64,000 nucleotides of DNA from UBA11400 sp964473555. GTDB taxonomy: Bacteria > Bacteroidota > Rhodothermia > Balneolales > HLUCCA01. Within the stretch, counting starts at the first letter, position 1; each line of letters opens with the position of its first letter. The stretch is from the NCBI GenBank assembly GCA_964473555.1, contig CAYYPL010000006.1, positions 141,568-205,567 on the forward strand, given 5' to 3'. Below, piece after piece: positions 17,224-26,437 of the stretch. The notes under the pieces are model-generated. The model searched no databases and was not told the DNA's origin. It was given only the letters and a program-made list of their open reading frames with translations. The translations under genes were made by a program, and so were the position numbers.

Positions 17224-17250
17224 TACTGCCCACTGCCTACTGCCTACTGA
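17224..17250 (+). repeat. heptanucleotide tandem repeat, unit TACTGCC (3.6 copies)
   Basis: TACTGCC, CACTGCC, TACTGCC and a partial TACTGAA follow directly on the GGGACGA array. It has the same 7-bp period but an unrelated unit. Confidence 0.85.
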
Positions 17251-17305
17251 ATTACGCATAAGTATGGAATAAGCACGATCAGCCGTTTTCTGTTTACCGT
17301 TTACA

Positions 17306-17340
17306 CCTTTTTTTGTTCGGCTTTGCCGAACAAAAAAAGG
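17306..17340 (+). repeat. 16-bp perfect palindrome next to the dnaK terminator
   Basis: CCTTTTTTTGTTCGGC (17306-17321), loop TTT, then GCCGAACAAAAAAAGG (17325-17340). The hairpin has T7 on one arm and A7 on the other. The A7 arm is shared with the poly-U part of the dnaK terminator, so the two structures are mutually exclusive. Confidence 0.9.
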
Positions 17341-17362
17341 CCCCTGTGTTACCACAGGAGCC
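17332..17362 (-). terminator. intrinsic terminator of dnaK
   Basis: On the minus strand GGCTCCTGTG pairs with CACAGGGGCC around GTAA, followed by T7. It lies 35 bases after the dnaK stop codon. Confidence 0.85.
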
Positions 17363-17396
17363 CTTCTGGAGTTAAATCGTACCGTTAGCTTCGAAA

Positions 17397-19325
17397 TTAT
17401 TTCTTGTCTTCGTCGTCAACTACTTCATATTCGGCATCAACCGCATCACTGCCTTTTGCCTTCGGCTCTTCGCCAGCTTCAGCCGATGCACCAGCACCTG
17501 AGGCACCTGCTTCTTGCTGTTGCGCAGCCTGTGCATACAGTTCTTGAGATGCTTCTGCCCATACTTTGTTCAGTTCTTCCATCGCAGCATCGATCTCATC
17601 CAGATTCTCTGCTTTGTGGACTTCCTCAAGCTTGGCAAGCGCCGTGTTGATTTTCTCTTTGGTCGCGTCAGACAGCTTGTCTTTGTGCTCTTCGACTTGC
17701 TTCTTGGTCGAGAAGATCAGACTATCGGCCTGATTCAGTTTCTCAACTTTCTCTTTGAGTTGCTTGTCTTCGTCAGCATGACGTTTCGCATCTTCTTTCA
17801 TTTTCTCGATCTCAGCTTCAGACAATCCGGAGCTGGACTCAATGCGGATTTTCTGTTCTTTACCGGTCGTTTTATCTTTGGCATTTACGTGGAGTACGCC
17901 GTTCGCATCCAGGTCAAAGGTTACTTCGATCTGTGGGATACCACGTGGCGCTGGAGTAATTCCGTCGAGGTGGAATCGTCCTAATGTACGGTTATCGACC
18001 GCACGAGTACGCTCACCTTGCAGAATATGAATCTCAACACTTGGCTGATTGTCGGCAGCAGTCGAGAAAGTCTCGGTTTTGCTGGTTGGGATGGTTGTGT
18101 TGGCGTCGATCAACTTGGTCATGACTCCACCGAGGGTTTCGATACCAAGTGACAATGGGGTCACGTCGAGCAGTACCACGTCTTGAACCTCACCGGTCAA
18201 GACACCACCCTGAATCGCTGCACCAACGGCAACAACTTCATCCGGATTCACACCTTTGCTTGGCTCTTTGCCGAAGAACTCTTTGACCACTTCCTGAATT
18301 TTAGGGATACGAGTCGATCCACCAACCAGAATTACCTGATCGATTTCAGATTTGGAGAGTCCGGCGTCTTTGAGCGCTTTCTCGCAAGGTTTAAGCGAAC
18401 GTTGAACCAGGTCATCCACCAATTGCTCGAACTTGGCACGGCTGATGTCAATGTTCAAGTGTTTTGGTCCGGACTGGTCAGCCGTGATGAACGGGAGGTT
18501 GACGTTGGTTTTGCTGGATCCTGAAAGCTCGATTTTTGCTTTCTCAGCAGCATCTTTGAGTCGCTGCATCGCCATTGGATCTTTTTTCAGATCGATGCCT
18601 TCCTGAGTCTTGAATTCGCTGGCCAGGAACTCGATGATTCGGCTGTCGAAGTCATCACCACCCAGGTGCGTGTCTCCATTGGTCGATTTTACTTCGAAAA
18701 CGCCATCGCCCAACTCAAGAATGGAAATGTCAAAGGTACCTCCACCGAGGTCATAAACGGCAACAACCTGGTTCTTGTCTTTTTTGTCGAGTCCATACGC
18801 CAATGCCGCAGCAGTTGGCTCGTTAATGATACGTTTCACATCCAATCCGGCGATTTTACCCGCTTCCTGTGTTGCCTTACGCTGTGCATCGTTGAAATAG
18901 GCAGGAACCGTGATCACCGCTTCGGTCACTTTCTCACCGAGATACTCTTCGGCAGTTTGCTTCATTTTCTGAAGGACCATGGCCGAGATTTCCTGTGGCG
19001 CATACTTGCGATCGTCAATGTTTACGCGTGCCGTACCATCTTCAGCCTTTACAACATTGTAAGAAACCTGCTTGGTTTCAGAACCGACTTCATCGTACAT
19101 GCGTCCCATGAATCGCTTGATAGAAGCGATGGTATTCTTTGGGTTTGTAATGGCCTGACGTTTGGCAGCTGCTCCCACAAGACGTTCACCGTCTTTAGTA
19201 AATGCCACGACCGATGGCGTAGTTCTTCCGCCCTCCGAGTTCGCGATAACGACCGGCTCGTTGCCTTCCATTACCGAAACGCAAGAGTTTGTTGTTCCGA
19301 GGTCAATTCCTATAATTTTTCCCAT
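17397..19325 (-). CDS. dnaK: chaperone DnaK (Hsp70)
   Basis: A 642-residue ATP-dependent chaperone. The nucleotide-binding domain begins GKIIGIDLGTTNSCVSVMEG and contains YFNDAQRKATQEAG, INEPTAAALAYG, DLGGGTFDISIL and VGGSTRIPKIQ. The linker VVLLDVTPLSLGIETLGG leads to the substrate-binding domain with its helical lid. The tail is Ala/Gly-rich and ends acidic (DAEYEVVDDEDKK). No dnaJ or grpE is adjacent. Downstream of a small heat-shock protein gene on the same strand, so the two may share heat regulation. Confidence 0.98.
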   Translation of the reverse strand: MGKIIGIDLGTTNSCVSVMEGNEPVVIANSEGGRTTPSVVAFTKDGERLVGAAAKRQAITNPKNTIASIKRFMGRMYDEVGSETKQVSYNVVKAEDGTARVNIDDRKYAPQEISAMVLQKMKQTAEEYLGEKVTEAVITVPAYFNDAQRKATQEAGKIAGLDVKRIINEPTAAALAYGLDKKDKNQVVAVYDLGGGTFDISILELGDGVFEVKSTNGDTHLGGDDFDSRIIEFLASEFKTQEGIDLKKDPMAMQRLKDAAEKAKIELSGSSKTNVNLPFITADQSGPKHLNIDISRAKFEQLVDDLVQRSLKPCEKALKDAGLSKSEIDQVILVGGSTRIPKIQEVVKEFFGKEPSKGVNPDEVVAVGAAIQGGVLTGEVQDVVLLDVTPLSLGIETLGGVMTKLIDANTTIPTSKTETFSTAADNQPSVEIHILQGERTRAVDNRTLGRFHLDGITPAPRGIPQIEVTFDLDANGVLHVNAKDKTTGKEQKIRIESSSGLSEAEIEKMKEDAKRHADEDKQLKEKVEKLNQADSLIFSTKKQVEEHKDKLSDATKEKINTALAKLEEVHKAENLDEIDAAMEELNKVWAEASQELYAQAAQQQEAGASGAGASAEAGEEPKAKGSDAVDAEYEVVDDEDKK

Positions 19326-19351
19326 AGTGCTTTTTAAATAGTATGTAGTGA

Positions 19352-19780
19352 TTAATCAATATGAATGGAAGTCTCTGCGGTATCGGTATGGTCTACCTCA
19401 ACGTGTACACGCAGTACTCCGTCTTTGAATTTCGCTTTGATGCCCGACTTGTTAACACCTACTCCAAGTGGAAAGGAGCGTGAAAAACGTCCATATTTAC
19501 GTTCGCGACGCATCCATTTTACGTGATCTTCGCTCTCAACGATGGTTCGCTCACCTTTGATGGTAAGCACGTTGTCGACCAGCTCGACTTTGATGTCGGC
19601 CTTGGTCAGTCCCGGCAGATCCATGAATACTTCGTATCCGTCTGTGGTCTGAACAAAATCCGTGTCCGGATTCAAGGTATCCAGATCTTTTTCAGGAGCC
19701 AGGCTCTCGACAAAGGTCTGGAGGTCGCGACCCAGTTTATTCAGGGTCTTTTCGATGTTTTTTGTGTTAAACTCTGTCAT
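19352..19780 (-). CDS. small heat-shock protein (Hsp20/alpha-crystallin)
   Basis: A 142-residue protein. The alpha-crystallin domain runs from about residue 45 to 135: DGYEVFMDLPGLTKADIKVE, VLTIKGER, RKYGRFSRSFPLG, and the A-x-x-x-n-G-V-L signature in IKAKFKDGVLRVHV. It acts as an ATP-independent holdase. The ATG at 19780 gives a typical short N-terminal arm. A frame extension to a TTG at 19846 has no support. It lies 26 bases upstream of dnaK. Confidence 0.92.
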   Translation of the reverse strand: MTEFNTKNIEKTLNKLGRDLQTFVESLAPEKDLDTLNPDTDFVQTTDGYEVFMDLPGLTKADIKVELVDNVLTIKGERTIVESEDHVKWMRRERKYGRFSRSFPLGVGVNKSGIKAKFKDGVLRVHVEVDHTDTAETSIHID

Positions 19781-19891
19781 GGCATCATTAGTTTTGGTTA
19801 CTCTGCTCAGAGCAACTACTATGCCAACAGCGTGATATTTGTGCAACTACTGCGTAAATGTCAGCATTTGGGTACAAATAATGACATTATG

Positions 19892-21184
19892 TCACCTTCC
19901 GGAGAGCGTATTCAAATCTTCCCAAAAATCTGGGTACGAAATGGCGGTACATTCGGGATGTGTGACACCGGATTGATGGGTGGACAGGCCGGCAAGGAGT
20001 CCGGCAGACATCGCGATGCGATGGTCATGGACCGACTCATAAACGGCGCCTTTGGGCTCGAAGCCCGGCTGGCCTACGATGGTGAGCCCATCTGCCTGCT
20101 CGGTAAACCGAACACCGGCTGCGGTCAGCATGGCCGCCACAGCATCCAGGCGGTCACTTTCTTTGTGACGTAGCTCTTCGGCGCCTCGAAACACAGATTT
20201 ACCTTGTGCATAGGCCATAGCCAGGCTCAGTACTGGAAGCTCATCGATACAATTCGGGACTTCTTCGGGCAGGATTTCGGTGCCATAAAGCGCTGCAGAA
20301 CGAACCACAATATCGGCAACCGGCTCACCTGACACCGTCAGATTCGGATGGATTTCAATATCGGCTCCCATGCGACGCAGAATATCGAGTGCTGCGGTGC
20401 GGGTCGGATTCACTCCGACGTGTCGCAGACGAATCTCTGAGTCCGGATATATTGACCCTGCCACCAGCCAGAACGCCGCCGCCGAAAAATCTCCTGGCAC
20501 CGCGTAATTCTGCAGCGGAATCTCTGTCCGTCGAGACGTCGACAACACACGCCCCTCGCCCACCTCCTCAACATCGACCCCCAGTAAACGCTCCGTATGA
20601 TCGCGGCTCAAAACTGTCTCCACAACCCGGGTAGGATCTTCGGTATACAATCCCGCCAGCAATACACAACTCTTCACCTGCGCACTCGGAATCGGCAATT
20701 CGTACCGAATTGCCTCCAGGCACCCCTTCTCAGATCCCAATAGCCGCAACGGCAACAAACCCCCATCCCGCGCCTCGTACCTCAGTCCCATAGTCGACAA
20801 CGGCGACAAAACACGCTTCATCGGCCGACCACTCAACGAGGCATCACCAATCAAACGCGCATGGATCCCAGCACCGGCCAAAATCCCCATCATGAGCCGC
20901 ACCGTAGTTCCCGAATTGCCACAATCCAGGTCCCCGACCGGATTCCGTAGCCCATCGCGCCCCACACCATGCACCGTTACCGTATCCCCTTGCTGCTCGA
21001 TGTTCACTCCCAAGGCACGGAAACAGGCCAGCGTGGTCTGCGGATCTGCCGCCCTCGAGTAGTTTCTGATGACAGACACTCCGTCTGCAATCGACGCAAA
21101 CATAGCCGAGCGGTGTGCAATGGATTTATCGGGCGGCATCTGAATGCTACCGCGCAAGGTCCCTAACCTGTAAACTTCTTTCAT
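19892..21184 (-). CDS. aroA: 3-phosphoshikimate 1-carboxyvinyltransferase (EPSP synthase)
   Basis: A 430-residue enzyme of the shikimate pathway joining phosphoenolpyruvate to shikimate 3-phosphate. Motifs: PPDKSIAHRSAMFASIADG, LDCGNSGTTVRLMMG, SLSGRPMKRV, SAQVKSCVLLAGLY, GVNPTRTAALDIL and ELRHKESDRLDAVAAML. The combination PDKS, SAQVK and NPTR is the class II pattern. It lies 8 bases behind the large TPR gene. No other aro genes are nearby. Parts of the gene (about 20400-21100) look richer in G+C than its neighbours. Confidence 0.95.
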   Translation of the reverse strand: MKEVYRLGTLRGSIQMPPDKSIAHRSAMFASIADGVSVIRNYSRAADPQTTLACFRALGVNIEQQGDTVTVHGVGRDGLRNPVGDLDCGNSGTTVRLMMGILAGAGIHARLIGDASLSGRPMKRVLSPLSTMGLRYEARDGGLLPLRLLGSEKGCLEAIRYELPIPSAQVKSCVLLAGLYTEDPTRVVETVLSRDHTERLLGVDVEEVGEGRVLSTSRRTEIPLQNYAVPGDFSAAAFWLVAGSIYPDSEIRLRHVGVNPTRTAALDILRRMGADIEIHPNLTVSGEPVADIVVRSAALYGTEILPEEVPNCIDELPVLSLAMAYAQGKSVFRGAEELRHKESDRLDAVAAMLTAAGVRFTEQADGLTIVGQPGFEPKGAVYESVHDHRIAMSAGLLAGLSTHQSGVTHPECTAISYPDFWEDLNTLSGR

Positions 21185-21192
21185 TTCCGTAT

Positions 21193-24100
21193 TTAATTAC
21201 CCTGTAAAACGCGTTGTGCCAATCCAGCCGCTTCTGTTCCCGGAAAGCGCTCAACCACGAGCTCGTATATTGCCCTAGCTTCTCCGGTTTCCCCTCTGGC
21301 GCGGTGGATTTCTGCCGTCCGAATATACGACATTGAAGTCCAATTTGCATACGCTTCATAGATTACGCGGACTTGAGAATAAGCCTGCATCGCCTCTTCG
21401 TATTGGTTTTGCTGTTGAAATATATAGCCGATCCAGTACTGAGCCTCTGCACCCAATTCGAATGTATTCTCTGAAGCGATCTCCTGAAAACGGGTAAGTG
21501 CTCCGGCATAGTCTTGTTGACTCAGCTTGACTTTGGCTTGTCCCAATTTGGCTGGTTCAAAGGCTGCATTCGACTGCAGTGCCCGGCCATAGGCTTGCTC
21601 TGCCTCAGACAACCGACCCAGTGCCAGATAGGCATCTCCTTGTCCCACATTGGCTTCGTTTCTGAGTCGCGTTGTGCGTTCACGGAGCTGCGTGTAGTAG
21701 TCGAGTGATTGCTGAAATTCTCTTCGGTCGAAGGCAATGCTTCCAAGGTTCAGTAATGCGGACTCGGCACGTGCGCTGCGTGAATAGTCATTAATGAGCG
21801 TCTGATATGCTTGAATGGCTCCGTCGAGATTCCCTTGCTGGCGATAGGCATCTGCCAGATTATACCATGCTTCGGGAAGCATTTGAGTCGAGTTGGTCAC
21901 TCGAATGTAATCACGAAATGCTTCGACAGCTCCGGCGTAGTCTGCGGTTCGCAGTAAAAACTCGGCCTGACGAAACCGGAGTCTGTCGGCGGTACCTGCT
22001 TGTGGATTATCCTGCAAGAATTCTTCAAGCAGTGCAGAACTGTTGTCTACTTCACCCGCTGCAATGGTCGCGTACTGGATTCCGTTCACTGCTTCTATAA
22101 TCAGTGGACTACGTGGATAATCACGCATAACGGCCTGATAAGCTTCAATGGCAAGTGCGTACTCACCAGCGTTGTAGTAGGCATCACCAATATTGTACTG
22201 AGCCCGCGCAGCCCAGTTAGATCCACGGTACTGACGGATGACCCGCTGAAATTCTTCCACAGCTTGTTCGAAGTTTCCTGCCAGGAAGTAGATATATCCG
22301 ATGTTGTACAAGGATTGTTCTCGCAATCGGCTCTCCTCGAAGGTTCTGAGTAATCGCCTGAATGTGGAAACCGCTTCGTATGTCTGTTCTGCTCTGTAGT
22401 AGGAGTTGGCGATCTGAAACATCGCGTAATCACCTGCAGCGGAGCTGACTGACTGCTCGTAGTAACGAATCGCCTCGGGATACTGACGAAGGGCATAATA
22501 GGAATCTCCAAGACGTAGTTTGGTGTCAACATCATAAGGAAACAAGGCAATTGGAGGCGCTTTATACGCTTCCAGAAAACGTCTGAGTGGCTCAACTGCT
22601 TTGTCATACTGACCCAGGCGGAAGTAACTCCATCCCATCGAATATTGAGCTGCTCCTGACATCTCGTGATTAGGGAAACGGTTCAGAAATTGGGCAAATA
22701 GCTGAGCTGACCGATCATATTGCTCCATATTATAGTATGAGTCGGCGTTCCAGAAGAGTGCTTCGGCACCTATTTTGGTGTCAGGACTCTCCGCATATAC
22801 AGATTCGAATATCGGTTGTGCAGCTGCAAAGGCATGATTTTGAAACAACACCCATCCGCGCTGAAACCGTGCCTGGGTTTTTATTGCAGGATCAATATCC
22901 GTCATTTGCTCGGCAACCCCGAAGGCATCTACTGCCCGGCCAAATTCATTATTTGCGAAGTAGGCCTCGCCCAGAAGGGTGTATATATCACCCCCATTTT
23001 CAAGGCGTGTTCCCGAACGGATCAGACTTAACAGCACATCCAGTGCCGAAACATTATCACCGATTTCATAGTGGACGATAGCCCATTCATAATAGGCTTT
23101 TTCGGCCCAGAAACCGGTTGAGTATCGGCTTCCGAATTCCCGGAAGGTTCCCAGTGCCAGATCGTAGCGTCCACTTAACTTCTCATTAACAGCTTTGTAG
23201 TACAGCGCTTTCTGGGTGAGCTCGTCGTCATCTCCCTGAATGGCTCGTCCGAAAGATTGTGCGGACCAGTGATAAATCTGCTGTTTATGATATACCCAGC
23301 CGAGTCCGTAGTGTGCAAGGCGTTCATTGGGATCACCACCATGTTGATTGACAAATCTAAGATACCAAGTGGATGCTTCATCGAGTTCATCCAGGTAGTT
23401 GAAACTTTCGGCAATGAGAAGTACGGCTTTGCCGGTTTGCTCTTTATCTTCGAGATTTGACAGTGCGTTACGTAGCGAAGTGATGGCCTCACGATAACGC
23501 CCCTGGCGGAAATAGGATTCACCCAGTGCGGTTCCGATACGTCGGGTTTCGGCACTGAATGGATGTCTCTCACGAAGCAATTCAAAGGCTTCGGTAGTTT
23601 GCGCAAATTGCTGGTCCTCGAGATAAAGGCGCCCGCGGGCATACAATGCCAGCGGAGAAAGAGGATGAGAACGGAACAGGTTACTCAACAGGAGATATCT
23701 GTCACGGGCATTATCGTGATCGCCAATGGTGATGTATAACTCAGCTGTCCAGAATAACAATGGCGCAGCTTTATCGGCAGGTATTTCGATCTCAAATGCA
23801 CGTTCAAAGTAATCAATAGCCACCAGATAATCCTCGTTTTCACGCGCTCTGTGTCCCAGTTCAATAAGAAAATCAGCAGACCATTCACTTTTCGGATATC
23901 GATCCACAAAGGCTTCATAATATCTGACTACATTTGAACTATCTGAAGCAGCACGTGACCGGGAAAGATAATACCAGCTACTTTCAGACAGGATTCCATC
24001 CGGAGAGATCTTCAGATATTCAAGCAGGTGCTTTTCGGCCTGAAGGAATAATCCTTCGTGATAGAGCCTGATTCCACGGTGATACTCTATTTTTTCATTG

Positions 24101-24195
24101 ACCGCAGATCCCTGAGCCCACAGTTTGGCATGAAATGGAATCGTGATCAATACGAGGAGTAAAATTTGTGTGCGAAGGTTCGAAATTATGCGCAT
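21193..24195 (-). CDS. large secreted tetratricopeptide-repeat protein
   Basis: A 1000-residue protein with a signal peptide (IISNLRTQILLLVLITIPFH, cleavage after LWAQ). From about residue 30 to the end it is built of TPR units, with the pattern A-x-x-x-Y-x-x-A-I repeated some two dozen times (for example NIGDAYYNAGEYALAIEAYQ, GQGDAYLALGRLSEAEQAYG). It resembles the BamD/CpoB-type periplasmic TPR proteins and probably acts as a scaffold; partners are unknown. I start at the ATG at 24195, where the signal peptide begins. A GTG at 24258 has a better ribosome-binding site (AAAGGAT) but adds 21 residues in front of the signal peptide. Confidence 0.85.
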   Translation of the reverse strand: MRIISNLRTQILLLVLITIPFHAKLWAQGSAVNEKIEYHRGIRLYHEGLFLQAEKHLLEYLKISPDGILSESSWYYLSRSRAASDSSNVVRYYEAFVDRYPKSEWSADFLIELGHRARENEDYLVAIDYFERAFEIEIPADKAAPLLFWTAELYITIGDHDNARDRYLLLSNLFRSHPLSPLALYARGRLYLEDQQFAQTTEAFELLRERHPFSAETRRIGTALGESYFRQGRYREAITSLRNALSNLEDKEQTGKAVLLIAESFNYLDELDEASTWYLRFVNQHGGDPNERLAHYGLGWVYHKQQIYHWSAQSFGRAIQGDDDELTQKALYYKAVNEKLSGRYDLALGTFREFGSRYSTGFWAEKAYYEWAIVHYEIGDNVSALDVLLSLIRSGTRLENGGDIYTLLGEAYFANNEFGRAVDAFGVAEQMTDIDPAIKTQARFQRGWVLFQNHAFAAAQPIFESVYAESPDTKIGAEALFWNADSYYNMEQYDRSAQLFAQFLNRFPNHEMSGAAQYSMGWSYFRLGQYDKAVEPLRRFLEAYKAPPIALFPYDVDTKLRLGDSYYALRQYPEAIRYYEQSVSSAAGDYAMFQIANSYYRAEQTYEAVSTFRRLLRTFEESRLREQSLYNIGYIYFLAGNFEQAVEEFQRVIRQYRGSNWAARAQYNIGDAYYNAGEYALAIEAYQAVMRDYPRSPLIIEAVNGIQYATIAAGEVDNSSALLEEFLQDNPQAGTADRLRFRQAEFLLRTADYAGAVEAFRDYIRVTNSTQMLPEAWYNLADAYRQQGNLDGAIQAYQTLINDYSRSARAESALLNLGSIAFDRREFQQSLDYYTQLRERTTRLRNEANVGQGDAYLALGRLSEAEQAYGRALQSNAAFEPAKLGQAKVKLSQQDYAGALTRFQEIASENTFELGAEAQYWIGYIFQQQNQYEEAMQAYSQVRVIYEAYANWTSMSYIRTAEIHRARGETGEARAIYELVVERFPGTEAAGLAQRVLQGN

Positions 24196-24331
24196 GGGTA
24201 AAGCAGATGGTTTTTTATCAGCACCCGAGAATATAAGCACTACACGATAGAGCTGCACTTTTATATCCTTTTATAAGGTAAAAATACAACGTTTTACCCG
24301 GGTTCAAAGTATACAGACCTTATGATAGGAT

Positions 24332-25000
24332 TCAGATATCGAGGAAACGCAGAAATTCGTCTGCTTTGGATGATAATTCCAGGTCCGACCAGTCGGAATG
24401 GGATTCCGAGGTGATCAGATATCCATAACGGCGAAGGGCAGCTCCAACCCGGGCCAGATCGTCCAGATTGAGCTTTACCGATACTCTGAATCGCTCCTGG
24501 ATTGCATCAGGTGCCTGAATCGTGAGTGAAAGGATACGGGCACCTTCGGCTTCGATGATGCGTATGACATCCGAAAGCATGTAGTCTCTGGCATCCATTT
24601 CGATCATGATAACGGAACCATGTTCACGAAGATTGAGTAGTTTAACCACCGAATCTATCAATACGACTTTGGAGACCATCCCCAGAAAGGTTCCGGATTT
24701 ATCGATTACAGGGAGGTGAGCACGGTTATGAAGGAGCATCGTTCGGGCAGCATCCAGCATATGGTCCCTGTCACGTAAAACTAACATTTCGTGTTCGCCC
24801 ACAAAAATCTGGGCATCCGGAACTCCATGTTCATTCAGGATCTCTTCAAATGAAGCATCACCGAGATACTTGCCTGACTCGTTGTCAACAACCGGATACT
24901 GATACAACCCACTGTTCTGCATCACGGTCACCGCATGGGCACGGGAGTCGTGTCTTTTTAGTGGGCTCAGATCTTTATTTATGAGTTCGTAAACGAGCAT
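24332..25000 (-). CDS. CBS-pair protein with C-terminal ACT-like domain
   Basis: A 222-residue cytoplasmic protein. Two CBS motifs lie at about residues 10-60 (HAVTVMQNSGLYQYPVVDNE) and 75-125 (AARTMLLHNRAHLPVIDKSG, then FLGMVSKVVL), which together usually bind an adenosine ligand. The C-terminal part (IRIIEAEGARILSLTIQ, FRVSVKLNLDDLARV) looks like an ACT domain, giving an AcuB-like layout. Its effector and target are unknown. It starts 21 bases after hflX ends on the same strand. Confidence 0.85.
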   Translation of the reverse strand: MLVYELINKDLSPLKRHDSRAHAVTVMQNSGLYQYPVVDNESGKYLGDASFEEILNEHGVPDAQIFVGEHEMLVLRDRDHMLDAARTMLLHNRAHLPVIDKSGTFLGMVSKVVLIDSVVKLLNLREHGSVIMIEMDARDYMLSDVIRIIEAEGARILSLTIQAPDAIQERFRVSVKLNLDDLARVGAALRRYGYLITSESHSDWSDLELSSKADEFLRFLDI

Positions 25001-25021
25001 GGTTAATCGTACGGATTCGCC

Positions 25022-26404
25022 TTAAACGCCCTGGAAACTGTTGAGGTCCTGACCTAAAAGATGACTCAGTTTCGGTGCGTATTTATCGTGCAGTCTAAAT
25101 TTCAGATTGACACTGGTGTCGGTGTATTCAATTGAATTCACTTCACCGTACTCATGAATGTAAGAAATCGCTTTGTAGTTCCCAATGGAAACTTCCAGAT
25201 ACATGGAATGATAACTGGATGTAGTTTTGTCGACTATGACCTGCTTGAGGTTAGCAATCCCAATACCCCGCAACGCTGAAACCATGATGGCTTCTGGATG
25301 ATCACGTCGAAGGGATGTAAATACCGAATCGTCGGTGATGGCGTCAACTTTATTCAGAACAAGTACTTCAGTTTTATCCTCTGCACCGATTTCCTTTAGC
25401 GTATTCCTTACCACTTCAATATATTCATTGCAGTAGGGTGATGAAGCATCCACCACATGCAGCAGCAGATCAGACTCTCGAATCTCATCGAGTGTAGATT
25501 TAAAACTCTCAATAAGTTTATGAGGAAGCTTTCGAATAAATCCCACCGTATCAGATAACAAAACTGTATGTCCATCGATATCAAGCCTGCGAACGGTTGC
25601 ATCGAGTGTAGCAAAAAGTTTATTCTCGGCAAGTACACCGGCCTCAACCAACGTATTCATCATAGAGGACTTACCTGCATTGGTATATCCTACCAAGGCT
25701 ACACGTGGAAGTTCATCACGTCCCTGGCGTTGTGTGGTTCGTTGACGCTCAAGTTTCCCAAGTTTTTCCTTCAGCGTTGCAATTCTGAATTTGATCAGCC
25801 GGCGATCCGTTTCAATCTGAGTTTCACCAGGTCCCTTAGTTCCAATCCCACCCTTTTGCCTGGACAGGTGAGTCCAGAAGCGGGTCAAACGGGGTAACAG
25901 ATATTCTAATTGGGCCAGTTCAACTTGCGATTTTGCTGCTGCCGATTGTGCCCTTGATGCAAAAATATCAAGGATTAATCCACTTCGGTCCAATACTTTA
26001 CTCTCGGTCTCACGTTCTATATTTCTGGCCTGGGTTGGCGACAGATCATCATCAACAATAATAATGTCGGCTTCGGTTGTTTTGATCAGTTCCTTTAGTT
26101 CCTGAAGTTTGCCTTTCCCCATATAGGTACCAGCGTGGGGTTTATCCCGGTTCTGAAGTATTTTATCAACGACCTTGCCACCCGCTGTATCGGTAAGGAG
26201 AGCTAACTCATCAATGTATTCTTCCGCTTTTTCTTTCGGGATTCCCGGTCCATACAGACCTATGAGTATCGCTCGCTCTTTCTTAAGTTCTATTTTTTCT
26301 ATCAATCGGGTTGGGTAGTGTTTGGGGATAATTCTTATTTCGACGATTTCACCCGGGCGGGTCTGACTATTGAGTACATCACTTTTTCTCCTGCATCCGT
26401 ACAA
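25022..26404 (-). CDS. hflX: ribosome-associated GTPase HflX
   Basis: A 460-residue GTPase that splits stalled ribosomes. The N-terminal HflX domain has HAGTYMGKGKLQELKELI and DDDLSPTQARNIE. A helical linker carries RGx-type GPGETQIETDRRLIKFRI. The G-domain has ALVGYTNAGKSSMMNTL (P-loop), LFATLDATVRRL, LSDTVGFIRKLPHKLIESF and VLNKVD. The most 5' start is a TTG at 26404; no in-frame ATG occurs near the N-terminus, so the exact start is uncertain. Confidence 0.93.
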   Translation of the reverse strand: MYGCRRKSDVLNSQTRPGEIVEIRIIPKHYPTRLIEKIELKKERAILIGLYGPGIPKEKAEEYIDELALLTDTAGGKVVDKILQNRDKPHAGTYMGKGKLQELKELIKTTEADIIIVDDDLSPTQARNIERETESKVLDRSGLILDIFASRAQSAAAKSQVELAQLEYLLPRLTRFWTHLSRQKGGIGTKGPGETQIETDRRLIKFRIATLKEKLGKLERQRTTQRQGRDELPRVALVGYTNAGKSSMMNTLVEAGVLAENKLFATLDATVRRLDIDGHTVLLSDTVGFIRKLPHKLIESFKSTLDEIRESDLLLHVVDASSPYCNEYIEVVRNTLKEIGAEDKTEVLVLNKVDAITDDSVFTSLRRDHPEAIMVSALRGIGIANLKQVIVDKTTSSYHSMYLEVSIGNYKAISYIHEYGEVNSIEYTDTSVNLKFRLHDKYAPKLSHLLGQDLNSFQGV

Positions 26405-26437
26405 ATATATGGATACCTGAGGCTAAAATCCGTTGTA

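Larger units (their letters stand above)
17075..17396. other. 322-bp gene-free stretch between dnaK and tsaD
   Basis: No gene is visible. In order along the plus strand it holds: an imperfect repeat of CACAGT units (17120-17141), an 8.5-copy GGGACGA array, a 3.6-copy TACTGCC array, a short T/C-rich stretch, a 16-bp perfect palindrome, and the dnaK terminator. The density of simple repeats makes this the least gene-like part of the window. Confidence 0.85.

Noticed and set aside
17514..17984. Rightward open frames antisense to dnaK, including another at 18666-19337
   Set aside because: They arise from the codon bias of dnaK on the other strand; the predicted peptides have no recognisable domain.
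22101..22607. Further open frame on the minus strand inside the TPR gene
   Set aside because: It lies wholly within a continuous 1000-residue TPR frame and reads as low-quality sequence.
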